Shown piece by piece: positions 17,688-27,329 of a DNA stretch of 64,000 bases. A program made the translations under genes and the position numbers. Origin of the DNA: Colwellia psychrerythraea 34H (GTDB lineage Bacteria > Pseudomonadota > Gammaproteobacteria > Enterobacterales > Alteromonadaceae); contig NC_003910.7 of assembly GCF_000012325.1 (NCBI RefSeq), positions 3,658,001 through 3,722,000 of the forward strand, given 5' to 3'. Numbering within the stretch: position 1 is the stretch's first letter; each line of letters starts with the position of its first letter. The notes below the pieces were generated by a model. The model was given only the letters and a program-made list of their open reading frames with translations, had not been told where the DNA came from and searched no databases.

Positions 17688-17968
17688 TATTGGTACACAA
17701 AGTTGTTGCTATAAGATGGCGCTATTTTACCAATGAAAAATTGCTCAATACTATTAAAATTTACTGTAGAACAATGAAAGTAATCTTTTTTCACTCACAT
17801 ACTGATAAATAACATTTTTATGGTATAAACTGTCTTATAATAAGAACAAAGTAATAGTATAGTAATAAACTATTTATCAAGATAAATAGCAGAAAACAAA
17901 GCATTAATTATGTTATTTAGACTATATTACGCACTAACTATTCCTCTGCATTAGGATTTATTGGTTTT

Positions 17969-19579
17969 ATGAATGACAGTTCTGTTGCCCAAAAGCAGCT
18001 AGTTGCACTAAAAAGAAAACTTGATACTGCCATCGAGTCTCGTAGTTCACTAGAAGATGATTTTAATCTGCAATCTAATCTGCTCATTCAATTTATTGGT
18101 AAATTAACGCTAGTTTCCAAAGGCATTGATCTTGAGCTGGATAACCGTCTGGCGCAATTAAGAACCCTATTTACCAAGTCAGCTCCAATCTCTGAGATTG
18201 AAGAGAAAATTGCAGTTATCTCGAAATTGTTGCAACAACACAGCATAACCAATAGAAAGAATATTTCTCATGTCCATGAGCAGTTTAGCCAAGCAGGTGA
18301 AAGCTTACAAAAAATAAATGGCTTACCTGGAGATTTACGTAGAGATCTGCGTACCTTGTTAACAGAAACCAAAGAAGGTAAAGATTCTTTAATCCAGTAT
18401 ATTCCTCTATTAAGTCAATTATTGACCTTTTATGATCATTCTCTAAAAGCCAAAAGTGGTATGGCTAATCAAGGTATTTTGCAGGCTCCTCCTGTTACTT
18501 CACCCGAAAATAAAAATGCTATAGTCGGTGGCTCTGTAATCTTGGATGCTCAATTTCTTGAAAAAATTTCAATTTCACTCGGTGCTTTGCCATTATCTAA
18601 AGCGCACACGAGTGATTTATTAGCCATTAAGAAAAAACTAATGACTAATCAATCAAGTGAGAAAGTACTGCAAAATTTCATTGATATTTTTGATGTTATT
18701 GTCGCTGATTTTAAAGATGAGCAAAAAAATGCTAAAAACTTTTTAACCACGCTAAGTGCCACGTTAACAACGGTACAAAGTGCCGTTAAAGATACCATTG
18801 TTACACAGAAAAACTCGCAAAAAGCCAACGATATAATCAATCTCAAGTTACAAAGCCAGTTACTCGATATGACTGGGACCGTAGAGAAAGCGTTAACATT
18901 GAGTCAAGTAAAAGAAGATATTAATGAAAAACTACAAGTCATTGCTAATACGTTAGAGCAAAAATCAAAATTTGAACAACAAAATCACCAGCAATTAGCT
19001 GATAAGCTTAATGATATGTCGGCCAAAGTTGAACAACTTGAACAACAGAGCGAGATGTTTGAAGAAAAACTGGCCGAACAGCAAAGAAAAAGTATGCAAG
19101 ATGCTCTAACCAAACTAGCTAACAGAGCTGCTTTTGATGATTTCTTTGCAAAATCAATGATCCGTTTTCATCGTAAATCATTCCCGCTTGCCTTAGTCGT
19201 TATTGATATCGATGACTTTAAAAAGATTAACGATACATATGGACATACCGCTGGCGATAAAACATTACAAGTCATTGCTAACTCAATTGTAAAAAATGTA
19301 AGTAAAGGGGTTTTTGTTGGTCGTTATGGTGGCGAAGAGTTTGTTCTTATTTATTCTAAAATCCAAGAAGAAGCATTAACCGCTGAACTCAATGCTTTGA
19401 ATAACTTCGTAGCTCGCTTACCTTTTAAGTTTAAAACGAATAAAGTAAGCATTACCCTTTCAATTGGCGCAACGCATATAAAACCTGACGATAACATCCA
19501 TATTGCTTTTGAACGCGCAGACCAAGCGATGTATAAAGCAAAAAAACAAGGCAAGAACCAAGTTATTTACGTTAAGTAG
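17969..19579 (+). CDS. Diguanylate cyclase with long coiled-coil N-terminal region
   Basis: A 536-residue cytoplasmic protein. Residues 1-370 are helical with heptad-rich stretches (for example LEQQSEMFEEKLAEQQRK at 345-370) and match no domain I recognise. The C terminus is a GGDEF domain: DALTKLANRAAFDD, VVIDIDDFKKINDTYGHTAGD and the active-site GGEEF near residue 454. The RxxD inhibitory site is missing (SKGV occupies it), so product inhibition is unlikely. No membrane segment is seen. c-di-GMP synthesis should respond to whatever the coiled-coil region senses or binds. Confidence 0.9.
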   Translation: MNDSSVAQKQLVALKRKLDTAIESRSSLEDDFNLQSNLLIQFIGKLTLVSKGIDLELDNRLAQLRTLFTKSAPISEIEEKIAVISKLLQQHSITNRKNISHVHEQFSQAGESLQKINGLPGDLRRDLRTLLTETKEGKDSLIQYIPLLSQLLTFYDHSLKAKSGMANQGILQAPPVTSPENKNAIVGGSVILDAQFLEKISISLGALPLSKAHTSDLLAIKKKLMTNQSSEKVLQNFIDIFDVIVADFKDEQKNAKNFLTTLSATLTTVQSAVKDTIVTQKNSQKANDIINLKLQSQLLDMTGTVEKALTLSQVKEDINEKLQVIANTLEQKSKFEQQNHQQLADKLNDMSAKVEQLEQQSEMFEEKLAEQQRKSMQDALTKLANRAAFDDFFAKSMIRFHRKSFPLALVVIDIDDFKKINDTYGHTAGDKTLQVIANSIVKNVSKGVFVGRYGGEEFVLIYSKIQEEALTAELNALNNFVARLPFKFKTNKVSITLSIGATHIKPDDNIHIAFERADQAMYKAKKQGKNQVIYVK

Positions 19580-19670
19580 CGATAAAAAGACACGGCTTAA
19601 TCGCAGCCTTCACATCTCACCAAGAACAGCTGTATTTTATCATAAGTGATTAGCATAAAAGGAGTGAGCT

Positions 19671-21017
19671 ATGCATACTCAAATTAATCCGGTTGGAAAT
19701 ATGAACTTGCTTTCGCAAGCAGAAGTTGACCAACTGCAACAATCCGTTAGTAGTACCTTATACACACTTTATAGAAATTGTTCTCTCGCTGTCCTCAACG
19801 CAGGCTCAAATACTGATGATGCCGAAGAAATTTATCAAAAATATCTTTCATTCGAAATACAGGTATTAAGACGAGAGCGTGGCGTAAAAATTGATTTAAA
19901 AAATCCACCAACTCACGCTTTTGTTGACGATAAAATAATCCGAGGTATTAGAGAACATCTATCGGCAGTATTGCGCGATATTCTTTTTCTCCATAGTAGC
20001 TACAGAAGAGTCCCTTCCTCGTCGGAAGGTATTACCGATGAAATTTTTGACATATTAAGAAATGCCGATCTAATATTACCAGAAACTGGGGCGAACTTAG
20101 TCACTTGCTGGGGTGGTCACTCAATTAAACACAATGAGTATAAATATACTAAAGATGTCGGTTACCAACTTGGTTTACGCGGATTTAACATATGTACAGG
20201 TTGTGGTCCAGGCGCAATGAAGGGCCCTATGAAAGGCGCAACCATTGGCCACGCTAAGCAACGTATCAAAGAAGGACGTTATATAGGCTTAACCGAACCA
20301 AGCATTATTGCAGCAGAGCCACCAAACGCAATAGTTAATGAATTAGTAATCATGCCCGATATTGAAAAACGCTTAGAAGCATTTGTACGCATGTCACACG
20401 GCATAATTATATTCCCGGGTGGAGCTGGAACGGCCGAAGAGCTGCTCTATATTTTGGGCATTATGCTTAACGAAAATAATTCGGAGCAACAGTTACCTAT
20501 TATTCTGACAGGGCCTGCAAGCGCTGTTGAATATTTTAATGAAATAGATCTTTTTATTGGCGCCACTCTTGGCAAAAAAGCACAGTCGCTGTATCAAATA
20601 GTCGTTGATGATGCTGTTAAAGTAGCCCAAGTAATGAAGCAAGGTTTAGATAAAGTACTTGCACATAGAAAAGCAACAGGTGATGCCTTTCACTTTAATT
20701 GGTCACTTATGATTGCCGATGACTTCCAACACCCTTTTGAGCCTACACATGAAAATATGGCAAATCTAAACATTAGTAACGAACTCCCTACGGCTGAACT
20801 CGCTGCTAATTTGCGCCGCGCCTTTTCAGGGATAGTTGCAGGTAACGTAAAATCAGGGGGCATCAAAGCAATTAGAGAATTTGGTCCTTTTGAAATATCT
20901 GGGGATAAAAAGATCATGGCGCTAATGGATAAACTACTTGCCTCGTTTGTAACACAACAACGTATGAAGTTACCTGGTAGTGAGTATATTCCCTGTTATA
21001 AAGTTATTGAGGGTTAA
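19671..21017 (+). CDS. ppnN: Pyrimidine/purine nucleotide 5'-monophosphate nucleosidase PpnN
   Basis: A 448-residue PpnN (YgdH). The central LOG-like Rossmann domain shows the phosphate-binding [16 protein letters not shown] and [13 protein letters not shown] motifs. The N- and C-terminal regions match the longer enteric-type enzyme. PpnN cleaves the N-glycosidic bond of nucleoside monophosphates and is controlled by (p)ppGpp in E. coli. An AAAGGAG ribosome site precedes the ATG. xni follows two bases after the stop, the same pair as ygdH-xni in E. coli. Confidence 0.93.
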   Translation: MHTQINPVGNMNLLSQAEVDQLQQSVSSTLYTLYRNCSLAVLNAGSNTDDAEEIYQKYLSFEIQVLRRERGVKIDLKNPPTHAFVDDKIIRGIREHLSAVLRDILFLHSSYRRVPSSSEGITDEIFDILRNADLILPETGANLVTCWGGHSIKHNEYKYTKDVGYQLGLRGFNICTGCGPGAMKGPMKGATIGHAKQRIKEGRYIGLTEPSIIAAEPPNAIVNELVIMPDIEKRLEAFVRMSHGIIIFPGGAGTAEELLYILGIMLNENNSEQQLPIILTGPASAVEYFNEIDLFIGATLGKKAQSLYQIVVDDAVKVAQVMKQGLDKVLAHRKATGDAFHFNWSLMIADDFQHPFEPTHENMANLNISNELPTAELAANLRRAFSGIVAGNVKSGGIKAIREFGPFEISGDKKIMALMDKLLASFVTQQRMKLPGSEYIPCYKVIEG

Positions 21018-21019
21018 TA

Positions 21020-21892
21020 TTGTCCGCTCACTTAATACTCATTGATGCTCTAAATTTAATTCGTCGTGTGTACGCTGTACAAGAGCGTCCTTTTATCCAA
21101 ATAAAGCAGGATCACGACGATGAGCTATCAGCCAGCACCTTAAAACAAGTACTATTTAATACGCAAAATACCTGTGTAAACGCTTTAATAAAAATTATCG
21201 ACCAACATCAGCCGACGCACGCATTGACTGTATTTGATAGTCAAGAGCCCTGCTGGCGGTATCAATTATTTGAGGGGTACAAGAAAGGCAGAAAGAAGAT
21301 GCCTGATCACCTTGCAAATAAATTAATTGATATACAAGATGCTTTTATGGAACAAGGTGTTGATTCACTGACATCAGACGAAGATGAAGCTGATGATCTT
21401 ATCGCTACTTTAGCGGTGAAGATGGCACTTCACGGTCAAAAAGTGACTATTATTTCGACCGATAAAGGTTTCCTACCTTTACTTAGCCCTAACATACATA
21501 TTTATGATTACTTTAATCGCCGCTATTTGGATGAAGAACATGTTCAAAGTAAGTTTAGTGTTAAGACGTCTCAACTGATAGATTTTTGGACGCTAACTGG
21601 CGATAATACCAATAAAATTGAAGGTGTTAGTGGTATTGGCCAAGTTACTGCAGCAAAGTTACTTAACCAATATGGTTCATTGAAGGCGATACTTGAAGCG
21701 ACTGATTTAAAAGACTCGCTTGCAGAGAAGTTAACACAAAGCCTCGAACAGATGGATTTGGCAAGAAAGCTATTAACATTGAAACAAGATATCCCTTTAG
21801 GCTTTAATTTAAAAGATATCCGCTTAACAACCTCTTCATCTGCCCACGAGATTAATGCTAATATAAACCTAACTACTGATGATAAAAGTTAA
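21020..21892 (+). CDS. xni: Flap endonuclease Xni (ExoIX)
   Basis: A 290-residue protein of the 5'-3' exonuclease/flap endonuclease family. It is annotated from a TTG start with GAGGG upstream, overlapping the ppnN stop region. Motifs include LILIDALNLIRRVYA, LTVFDSQEPCWRYQLFEGYKKGRK, SDEDEADDLIATLA, STDKGFLPLL and the helix-hairpin-helix GVSGIGQVTAAKLL. Xni proteins keep the DNA-binding core but lack some metal ligands of Pol I. No polymerase domain is present. Translation is probably coupled to ppnN. Confidence 0.9.
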   Translation: MSAHLILIDALNLIRRVYAVQERPFIQIKQDHDDELSASTLKQVLFNTQNTCVNALIKIIDQHQPTHALTVFDSQEPCWRYQLFEGYKKGRKKMPDHLANKLIDIQDAFMEQGVDSLTSDEDEADDLIATLAVKMALHGQKVTIISTDKGFLPLLSPNIHIYDYFNRRYLDEEHVQSKFSVKTSQLIDFWTLTGDNTNKIEGVSGIGQVTAAKLLNQYGSLKAILEATDLKDSLAEKLTQSLEQMDLARKLLTLKQDIPLGFNLKDIRLTTSSSAHEINANINLTTDDKS

Positions 21893-21912
21893 TACTAGAA
21901 AGAAAAATAACT

Positions 21913-22338
21913 ATGAATAAAAAAATAATCGGTCGAATCCTACTTGCCCTGACGGTTTATGGCATTTTTGTTGCCCTTGTTATGACTTTTTATGATGACA
22001 GCCCTGATCAGATGAAATGGAAAGACAGAGAAGCGTATAATCGTCAATTCATTGCAAAAGTAATGCTAGATAATTTTACTTTTGAGCAAGCATTGACTCA
22101 ATTAGGAAGTCCTGACATCACTGAAGCGAGAACAATTGATAAAATAAACTACCAAGTTATGTTTTATCGTACTCAGCACGTAAAATCGGATGGTATCACT
22201 ACGCAAGATGAATGTACCTTTCTACTATTTGTAAATGGGACTCTTAAAGAAATTGGTCTAGGCAATAATTACCCTGAGCAATGGGGAATAGTTAGCAATC
22301 ATGTAAGTGTAAGTAAAAATCGACCAATTGTAGACTAA
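21913..22338 (+). CDS. DUF3192-family membrane-anchored protein
   Basis: A 141-residue protein with one N-terminal transmembrane helix (ILLALTVYGIFVALVMTFY) and no lipobox. The soluble part carries FTFEQALTQLGSPDI and YQVMFYRTQHVKSDGITTQDECTFLLFVNGTLKEIG. The latter closely matches the DUF3192 lipoprotein at 13296-13688. Function is unknown. It follows xni by 20 bases on the same strand and may be the last gene of the ppnN-xni transcript. Confidence 0.75.
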   Translation: MNKKIIGRILLALTVYGIFVALVMTFYDDSPDQMKWKDREAYNRQFIAKVMLDNFTFEQALTQLGSPDITEARTIDKINYQVMFYRTQHVKSDGITTQDECTFLLFVNGTLKEIGLGNNYPEQWGIVSNHVSVSKNRPIVD

Positions 22339-22538
22339 AGTCAGATTGCTACTAGCTACCTAACCCTCTACTATTATTTGTTAAGTTACTAGCCCGTTAA
22401 AACATCACCGTTTTGTCGGTAAAAGTAAAAGCTTTCAAGCTCGCATACATAGCATTTCCATGATATAAAATGCCCAAATAAAAGCACTGAGCTGACCTTT
22501 TAATATATCAGCTATGCATTACGTAATTAATTAAATGT

Positions 22539-22572
22539 ATGTTGTCGCTTAGTACAAATTAAGAGACGACAT
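22539..22572 (+). promoter_or_regulatory. Imperfect palindrome in the isocitrate dehydrogenase leader
   Basis: ATGTTGTCGCTTA (22539-22551) and TAAGAGACGACAT (22560-22572) are inverted repeats matching at 11 of 13 positions. They end 34 bases before the start codon. It could be an operator or an mRNA hairpin. The rest of the 268-base gap (22339-22606) shows no gene. Confidence 0.4.
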
Positions 22573-22606
22573 ATTACCCCCGAAGTATTATGACAAGGTG
22601 AACTTA

Positions 22607-23614
22607 ATGACTAAACAAACCATCACGGTAATTCCTGGCGACGGTATCGGTCCGAGCATTATAGATGCTACGATTAAAATATTAGATAAAGCAGGCTGTG
22701 GTTTTGATTATGAATTTGCAGATGCAGGTTTAACCGCCTTAGAAAAGCATGGTGAATTAGTACCAGAAGAAACGATCAACCTTATCGAAAAAAACAAGAT
22801 CACTTTAAAGGGGCCATTAACGACTCCTGTAGGTGAAGGTTTTACTTCAATCAACGTAACCTTACGTAAGCAGTTTAAATTATACGCAAACCTTCGTCCT
22901 GTATTATCATTTAAGGGCACAAAAGCACGTTATGAAAACATTGATATTCTAACGGTTCGTGAAAATACTCAAGGCATGTATTCTGGTGCTGGCCAAGTTA
23001 CTTCTGAGGACGGTACTGAAGCTCAAGCAATGAGTATTGTTACTCGTGAAGGCGCTGAAAAAATATTAACATTTGCTTACGAGACTGCAATTAAAGAAGG
23101 TCGTAAAAAAATAACAGCTGTTCATAAAGCTAATATCCTAAAATCGACTTCAGGTTTATTTTTAAAAGTTGCTCGTGAAGTTGCCCAGCGTTACCCACAA
23201 ATTGAATCAACAGAAATGATTGTTGATAACTGTTGTATGCAACTGGTTATGAACCCTGAACAGTTTGATGTTATCGTAACAACGAATCTATTTGGTGATA
23301 TTTTATCAGACTTATGTGCTGGTTTAGTTGGCGGCCTTGGTATGGCGCCAGGTGCTAATATTGGTGAAGATTGTGCGATTTTTGAAGCGGTACACGGTAG
23401 TGCACCAGATATTGCTGGTAAAAACTTAGCAAACCCAACGTCTGTGATATTAGCAGCAATTCAAATGCTGGAATACTTAGACATGGGTGATAAAGCAGAA
23501 AAGATCAGAGCTGCTATTACAGATGTTATTGCATCAGGTGATAGAACTACCGGTGATTTAGGTGGTACTCATGGTACTACGGACTTTACTGAAGCAGTAC
23601 TTGAGAGACTATAA
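22607..23614 (+). CDS. Isocitrate dehydrogenase, NAD-type
   Basis: A 335-residue short-form isocitrate/isopropylmalate-type dehydrogenase. I take ATG 22607 because AAGGTGA sits 8 bases before it. A GTG three codons upstream is the alternative. PGDGIGP, RENTQGMYSG, the substrate-binding KANILKSTSG and LFGDILSDL are in place. In the cofactor loop (HGSAPDIAGKN) the residues equivalent to E. coli Lys344-Tyr345 are Asp-Ile, which marks NAD rather than NADP use. This is the small NAD-IDH found in many marine gammaproteobacteria beside the monomeric NADP enzyme. It has its own leader and terminator. Confidence 0.85.
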   Translation: MTKQTITVIPGDGIGPSIIDATIKILDKAGCGFDYEFADAGLTALEKHGELVPEETINLIEKNKITLKGPLTTPVGEGFTSINVTLRKQFKLYANLRPVLSFKGTKARYENIDILTVRENTQGMYSGAGQVTSEDGTEAQAMSIVTREGAEKILTFAYETAIKEGRKKITAVHKANILKSTSGLFLKVAREVAQRYPQIESTEMIVDNCCMQLVMNPEQFDVIVTTNLFGDILSDLCAGLVGGLGMAPGANIGEDCAIFEAVHGSAPDIAGKNLANPTSVILAAIQMLEYLDMGDKAEKIRAAITDVIASGDRTTGDLGGTHGTTDFTEAVLERL

Positions 23615-23644
23615 GTACTAGTTTTCTGATAACAAACCGCATAC

Positions 23645-23690
23645 AAAAAAAGCCATCAAGTTCAGTAGTGAACTTGATGGCTTTTTTATT
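23645..23690. terminator. Bidirectional terminator between IDH and rlmM
   Basis: AAAAAAAGCCATCAAGTTCA and TGAACTTGATGGCTTTTTT form a long perfect stem around GTAG, between two convergent genes. Confidence 0.9.
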
Positions 23691-23723
23691 TTCAGCGCTA
23701 GCTGATTAAACTATATAGTATAT

Positions 23724-24830
23724 CTACTCTTTAGCTCTTAATGGCGCTGGAGAAAGTAAGCGTGCATGTACGGTGACTTCTTCACGATCATAATATAGGT
23801 GTTTTGCATAAAGCTCATACTTCACATTATGTTTAGTAAAAGCATCTTTGATTGTTTGTAAATCATTGGTAACTTGTTGATAACGCCCTTTCATTGGTAG
23901 CTTTAAGTTAAACATAGCTTCTTTACAATGACCATGTAATAACCACTCACTCATTAGCTTAGCTACTCGTTGTGGTTTTTCTATCATGTCACACACCAAC
24001 CAATAAACATTTTGCTTCAGTGGTACGTATTTAAAGCCATCCATCATCTTATGTTTTACTTGTCCCGTTTCCATTAAGGATTCAGCCATAAGACCATTAT
24101 CTATTGCTGTTACCATCATGCCACGGCGCACTAATTGATATGTCCAACCTCCTGGGGCTGAGCCTAAATCAACGGCATTCATACCTGATGTTAATCGTTC
24201 ATCCCATTCATCACGAGGAATAAAATGTAAAAACGCTTCATCAAGTTTTAAAGTAGAGCGACTTGGTGATGCGCTAGGGAATTTTAATCTAGGGATCCCC
24301 ATAACATGTGGAGAGCTATTACGGGCTAATGAAAAGCCTAAAATCACTTCTTGTCCGCTCAGAAATAACGCATGTAAAATAGCGCCTTCAGGATCATCCG
24401 CTGAATTATTGCCTTTCTGGGTAAGCACTTTATTCTTACGTAAAGCTTGGCGTAAAGGTACTGAGAGTTTACGACAAAATTTACTTAACGACTTACCATC
24501 GTTATCATCAGCCATTTCCATACGCAAATCACTGTATTGCCAATCATTACCTAATGCTTCGGTAATAGCTTCAACGCGATTATAATCTGGAAGGTCAATT
24601 TTATCAGTTACCGTAACAAACCACTGACGAGCGAAAATAAGTCGCTTAAGCGGCAACTTATTCATTAATGCTTCACCATGTGCACTTTCGTGTAAGTGAA
24701 AAAAAACTAATCCTTGGTTTATCTTTAGCTCTAAATAGCCATACATTTCATTCCAAGCAGCTTTTTCTTGGATTTCTGCACCACACTCTTTTTCAAAGCC
24801 TGGTCGACAGAATAATACGATGGAGGTCAT
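23724..24830 (-). CDS. rlmM: 23S rRNA 2'-O-ribose methyltransferase RlmM
   Basis: A 368-residue RlmM (YgdE), which methylates C2498 of 23S rRNA. An N-terminal THUMP-like region (TSIVLFCRPGFEKECGAEIQEKA) precedes a Rossmann methyltransferase with the SAM loop AVDLGSAPGGWTYQL. VCDMIEKP and FNLKLPMKGRY complete the K-D-K-type active site. The length is usual. The gene lies beside ygdD and gcvA, the same neighbourhood as in E. coli. Confidence 0.95.
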   Translation of the reverse strand: MTSIVLFCRPGFEKECGAEIQEKAAWNEMYGYLELKINQGLVFFHLHESAHGEALMNKLPLKRLIFARQWFVTVTDKIDLPDYNRVEAITEALGNDWQYSDLRMEMADDNDGKSLSKFCRKLSVPLRQALRKNKVLTQKGNNSADDPEGAILHALFLSGQEVILGFSLARNSSPHVMGIPRLKFPSASPSRSTLKLDEAFLHFIPRDEWDERLTSGMNAVDLGSAPGGWTYQLVRRGMMVTAIDNGLMAESLMETGQVKHKMMDGFKYVPLKQNVYWLVCDMIEKPQRVAKLMSEWLLHGHCKEAMFNLKLPMKGRYQQVTNDLQTIKDAFTKHNVKYELYAKHLYYDREEVTVHARLLSPAPLRAKE

Positions 24831-24910
24831 ATGTTATTTTACCTTCTATAGCTAATGTTCATCTTTAATGATGTATGAACATAAGCGTATTAACACTACA
24901 AAAAGTGTTG

Positions 24911-25339
24911 TTAAAAATTATTTTTACCTTCTAGCGCTAACAATAGCCAAGCGAGAGCAAAAGAAATACCACCAAAAGGTGTTAACTTCCCAATAATGGC
25001 AAGTTCAAAAAAAGACTTAATATATATTGTGCCGCAAAAGCATAAAATCCCGACGACAAAGGCGATACTTGCACCAAGTAATACCTTTGAGGACTTAGCT
25101 ATTTTCAACCAAACCAATGTAGCTAATAGCGCAAGAGTATGAATAAATTGATATTGTAGTGCAGTTGATAAACTAGCTTGCACATTTACCGGCAATGCTT
25201 GGCCACCATGTGCTAGCCAAGCGCCGAATAGTACAGAAAAACAGCCACTGATACCAACAAAAATCATCAACCATTTAAGTAAAATTGCCATACTATTTAA
25301 TTTTATATCCTGATGCTGATTTATATTAGTAGAATTCAT
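24911..25339 (-). CDS. ygdD: DUF423 inner-membrane protein YgdD
   Basis: A 142-residue protein with four hydrophobic segments. The DUF423 pattern GAWLAHG...QYQFIHTLALL...GTIYIK...LTPFGGISFALAWLLLAL is complete. Function is unknown in the family. The first 16 residues are hydrophilic, and translation may instead begin at Met17 (MAILLKWLMIF), which would match the family's usual length. It lies between the hydrolase gene and rlmM on the same strand. Confidence 0.88.
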   Translation of the reverse strand: MNSTNINQHQDIKLNSMAILLKWLMIFVGISGCFSVLFGAWLAHGGQALPVNVQASLSTALQYQFIHTLALLATLVWLKIAKSSKVLLGASIAFVVGILCFCGTIYIKSFFELAIIGKLTPFGGISFALAWLLLALEGKNNF

Positions 25340-25366
25340 ATCTTTTTCTCATGTTTGGCTTAGTTG

Positions 25367-26077
25367 TTAACTGCTAATAGTTACCCGTTCAATAAATGTC
25401 ACAATTTCTTCAACAGCACTTTGCATGTGTGCCTGATGAGTAAAACCTGATTTAACTCTTGGTTTTAAACTGTGATCGCCATCTTCTAAAAAAACACATT
25501 GGCAGTGCTCAGCTAGCCGATAACTGGCAATCTCAACTTTATTACCCAAAGTATCACGGTCACCTTGTACAATTAATACTGGCTTATTGGCATCAACCAA
25601 AGGTTCAAGACGTAGTTTTTCAGGTTTTTTCGCTGGATGAAATGGATAACCTATACAAAAAACGCCAGAAATGTGATTAAGTAAACGACTCTTTAATAGA
25701 TCAGAATCAGCCACCAAGCTTGCCGCAACACGCGAGCCCATAGACTTACCACCAATAAATAAAGGTAACTGATGACTTAGTTTTTTATCAACTACGTATT
25801 CGATCACGGTTTCATAACAAAGCAACAGCTTAGGCATTCTATCAGGGGGGTATTTTTTACCTGTCAGTGCCCTTTTATCCATAAAAGGGAAATTAAAACG
25901 TAAAACATTGATGCCCAAGTGATTAAGTAACCGCGATGTTTCATTCATGAACTCATGTGACATATTAGCGCCCGCGCCATGGGCAAATATAACGAGTGCT
26001 TTAGCATTTTGGACAGTGTTCAACAATATATTGATATCGCTACCATCTTCGCTAGCAATTGTATCTTGGTGGGTCAT
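25367..26077 (-). CDS. Alpha/beta-hydrolase-family protein (KANL3/Tex30-like)
   Basis: A 236-residue alpha/beta hydrolase. The oxyanion region is LVIFAHGAGANMSHEFM and the nucleophile elbow is GGKSMGSRVAA. The acid probably lies in LIVQGDRDTLGNK and the His in LEDGDHSLKP. Substrates of this family are not defined. Its start codon shares a base with the gcvA stop, so the two are translationally coupled. Confidence 0.8.
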   Translation of the reverse strand: MTHQDTIASEDGSDINILLNTVQNAKALVIFAHGAGANMSHEFMNETSRLLNHLGINVLRFNFPFMDKRALTGKKYPPDRMPKLLLCYETVIEYVVDKKLSHQLPLFIGGKSMGSRVAASLVADSDLLKSRLLNHISGVFCIGYPFHPAKKPEKLRLEPLVDANKPVLIVQGDRDTLGNKVEIASYRLAEHCQCVFLEDGDHSLKPRVKSGFTHQAHMQSAVEEIVTFIERVTISS

Positions 26078-27009
26078 TAACTTATTTGTCCATCAGTAAT
26101 TTGTGCTTGCTCTGCTTCAACCATGTCTAACATCCACTCTCTAAAAGCAGTAATTTTACCAATATCTTTTTGATTTTCACGACAGACGATGAAATAAGCA
26201 TTCTTACTCACTAAAACATCGTTAAAAGGGCAAACTAATCGTCCTGAGTCTATATCAGGCTTTGCTAACACGCTGTAAGCCAACGCAATGCCTTGTCCGT
26301 GTAACGCCGCTTGTAAAACCATAGCGGAGTGACTAAAAATAGGGCCATGATTGACATTAGCCCCTTTAACGCCCACTTGTTTGAACCAGCGTTTCCAATC
26401 TTTACGTGAAGTATCATGTAATAATGTATGTTCAGACAAATCCTCTAATGTTAAAAGAGGTGGCTTGCCATTAGCAGCATTTTCTTGCACTAACAATGGT
26501 GAACAAACGGGAATTAGGTATTCGGTATGCAATTTATCAGCATGAATATTTGGCCAACGACCTCGACCATAATAAATCGCGATATCAACATCTTCAGTCA
26601 ATGAGTTCTCAGGCTGATCAACCGCTTTGATCCTAACATCAATATCCTGATGCAATGAATTAAAAGCCGTTAACCTAGGGACTAACCATTGGATAGCAAA
26701 ACTTGCTTGCGAACTAACCGTTATGGCTCCTTTAGCCCCACGAGCCAGTAAGCGCTCAGTGGCTTCATGCAACGAGGTAAAAATATCTTTAATGTCCAGA
26801 TAATACGATTGTCCTTCTTCTGTCAGTAGCAAGGCTCGGTTTTTTCGCATAAACAATTTAATGCCTAAATGATCTTCTAAAGATTTAATTTGATGGCTTA
26901 TTGCAGCCTGCGTTACAAAAAGCTCTTCTGCTGCTCGCGTAAAGCTAAGCTGCCTTGCCGATGCGTCAAATGCTCGCAAAGCGTTTAATGGTGGGAGTCT
27001 ACTAGCCAA
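26077..27009 (-). CDS. gcvA: LysR-type regulator GcvA
   Basis: A 310-residue LTTR. The N-terminal winged helix reads LPPLNALRAFDASARQLSFTRAAEELFVTQAAISHQIKSLE, typical of the GcvA/AmpR branch. A type 2 periplasmic-binding effector domain follows. GcvA controls the glycine-cleavage operon in E. coli with glycine and purine as signals. The neighbourhood gcvA-ygdD-rlmM is conserved with E. coli, supporting orthology over other GcvA-like paralogues. Whether this copy controls gcvTHP cannot be seen here. Confidence 0.8.
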   Translation of the reverse strand: MASRLPPLNALRAFDASARQLSFTRAAEELFVTQAAISHQIKSLEDHLGIKLFMRKNRALLLTEEGQSYYLDIKDIFTSLHEATERLLARGAKGAITVSSQASFAIQWLVPRLTAFNSLHQDIDVRIKAVDQPENSLTEDVDIAIYYGRGRWPNIHADKLHTEYLIPVCSPLLVQENAANGKPPLLTLEDLSEHTLLHDTSRKDWKRWFKQVGVKGANVNHGPIFSHSAMVLQAALHGQGIALAYSVLAKPDIDSGRLVCPFNDVLVSKNAYFIVCRENQKDIGKITAFREWMLDMVEAEQAQITDGQIS

Positions 27010-27154
27010 AATTCACCCTAGAATATTCAATAAAATTTAAATTATGTCGTTAATAACTGCATAAAAACCTATAAATAGAGCATAACAATTATTTATTAGT
27101 TTTTCTAATGAATAACATTAATTAAAGTCATTTTTATTTTTTTACTAACTTGCG

Positions 27155-27244
27155 TATTATTCACGCCGTAGATGAAGGACATCATCTCAACGTTTTATGA
27201 AACTCAGGTATAGCGTGTGCTCCCAACCATACGCTTTATTTTTT
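27155..27244 (+). ncRNA. Possible short terminated transcript divergent from gcvA
   Basis: The 320-base gap upstream of gcvA contains a TATTAT -10-like box (27155-27160). About 50 bases later comes a good intrinsic terminator: AGCGTGTG (27212-27219) with CATACGCT (27228-27235) and a T-rich tail. Between them GATGAAGGACATCATC can fold into a small hairpin with GGA in its loop. In E. coli the sRNA gene gcvB occupies this position. I see no GcvB-like GU-rich seed, so it may instead be a leader attenuator for the next gene. Confidence 0.3.
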
Positions 27245-27271
27245 AAGAATAAAACCAGTGCGAGAAATGGT

Positions 27272-27310
27272 CCTAATAAATCTATAGGGTACTACAAATT
27301 TATTATTAGG
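27272..27310 (+). promoter_or_regulatory. Inverted repeat in the leader of the small exported protein
   Basis: CCTAATAAAT (27272-27281) and ATTTATTATTAGG (27298-27310) can form a hairpin ending 20 bases before the start codon at 27330. It could be an operator or mRNA structure; nothing identifies the regulator. Confidence 0.35.
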
Positions 27311-27329
27311 TCATACATAGGACAAACAC

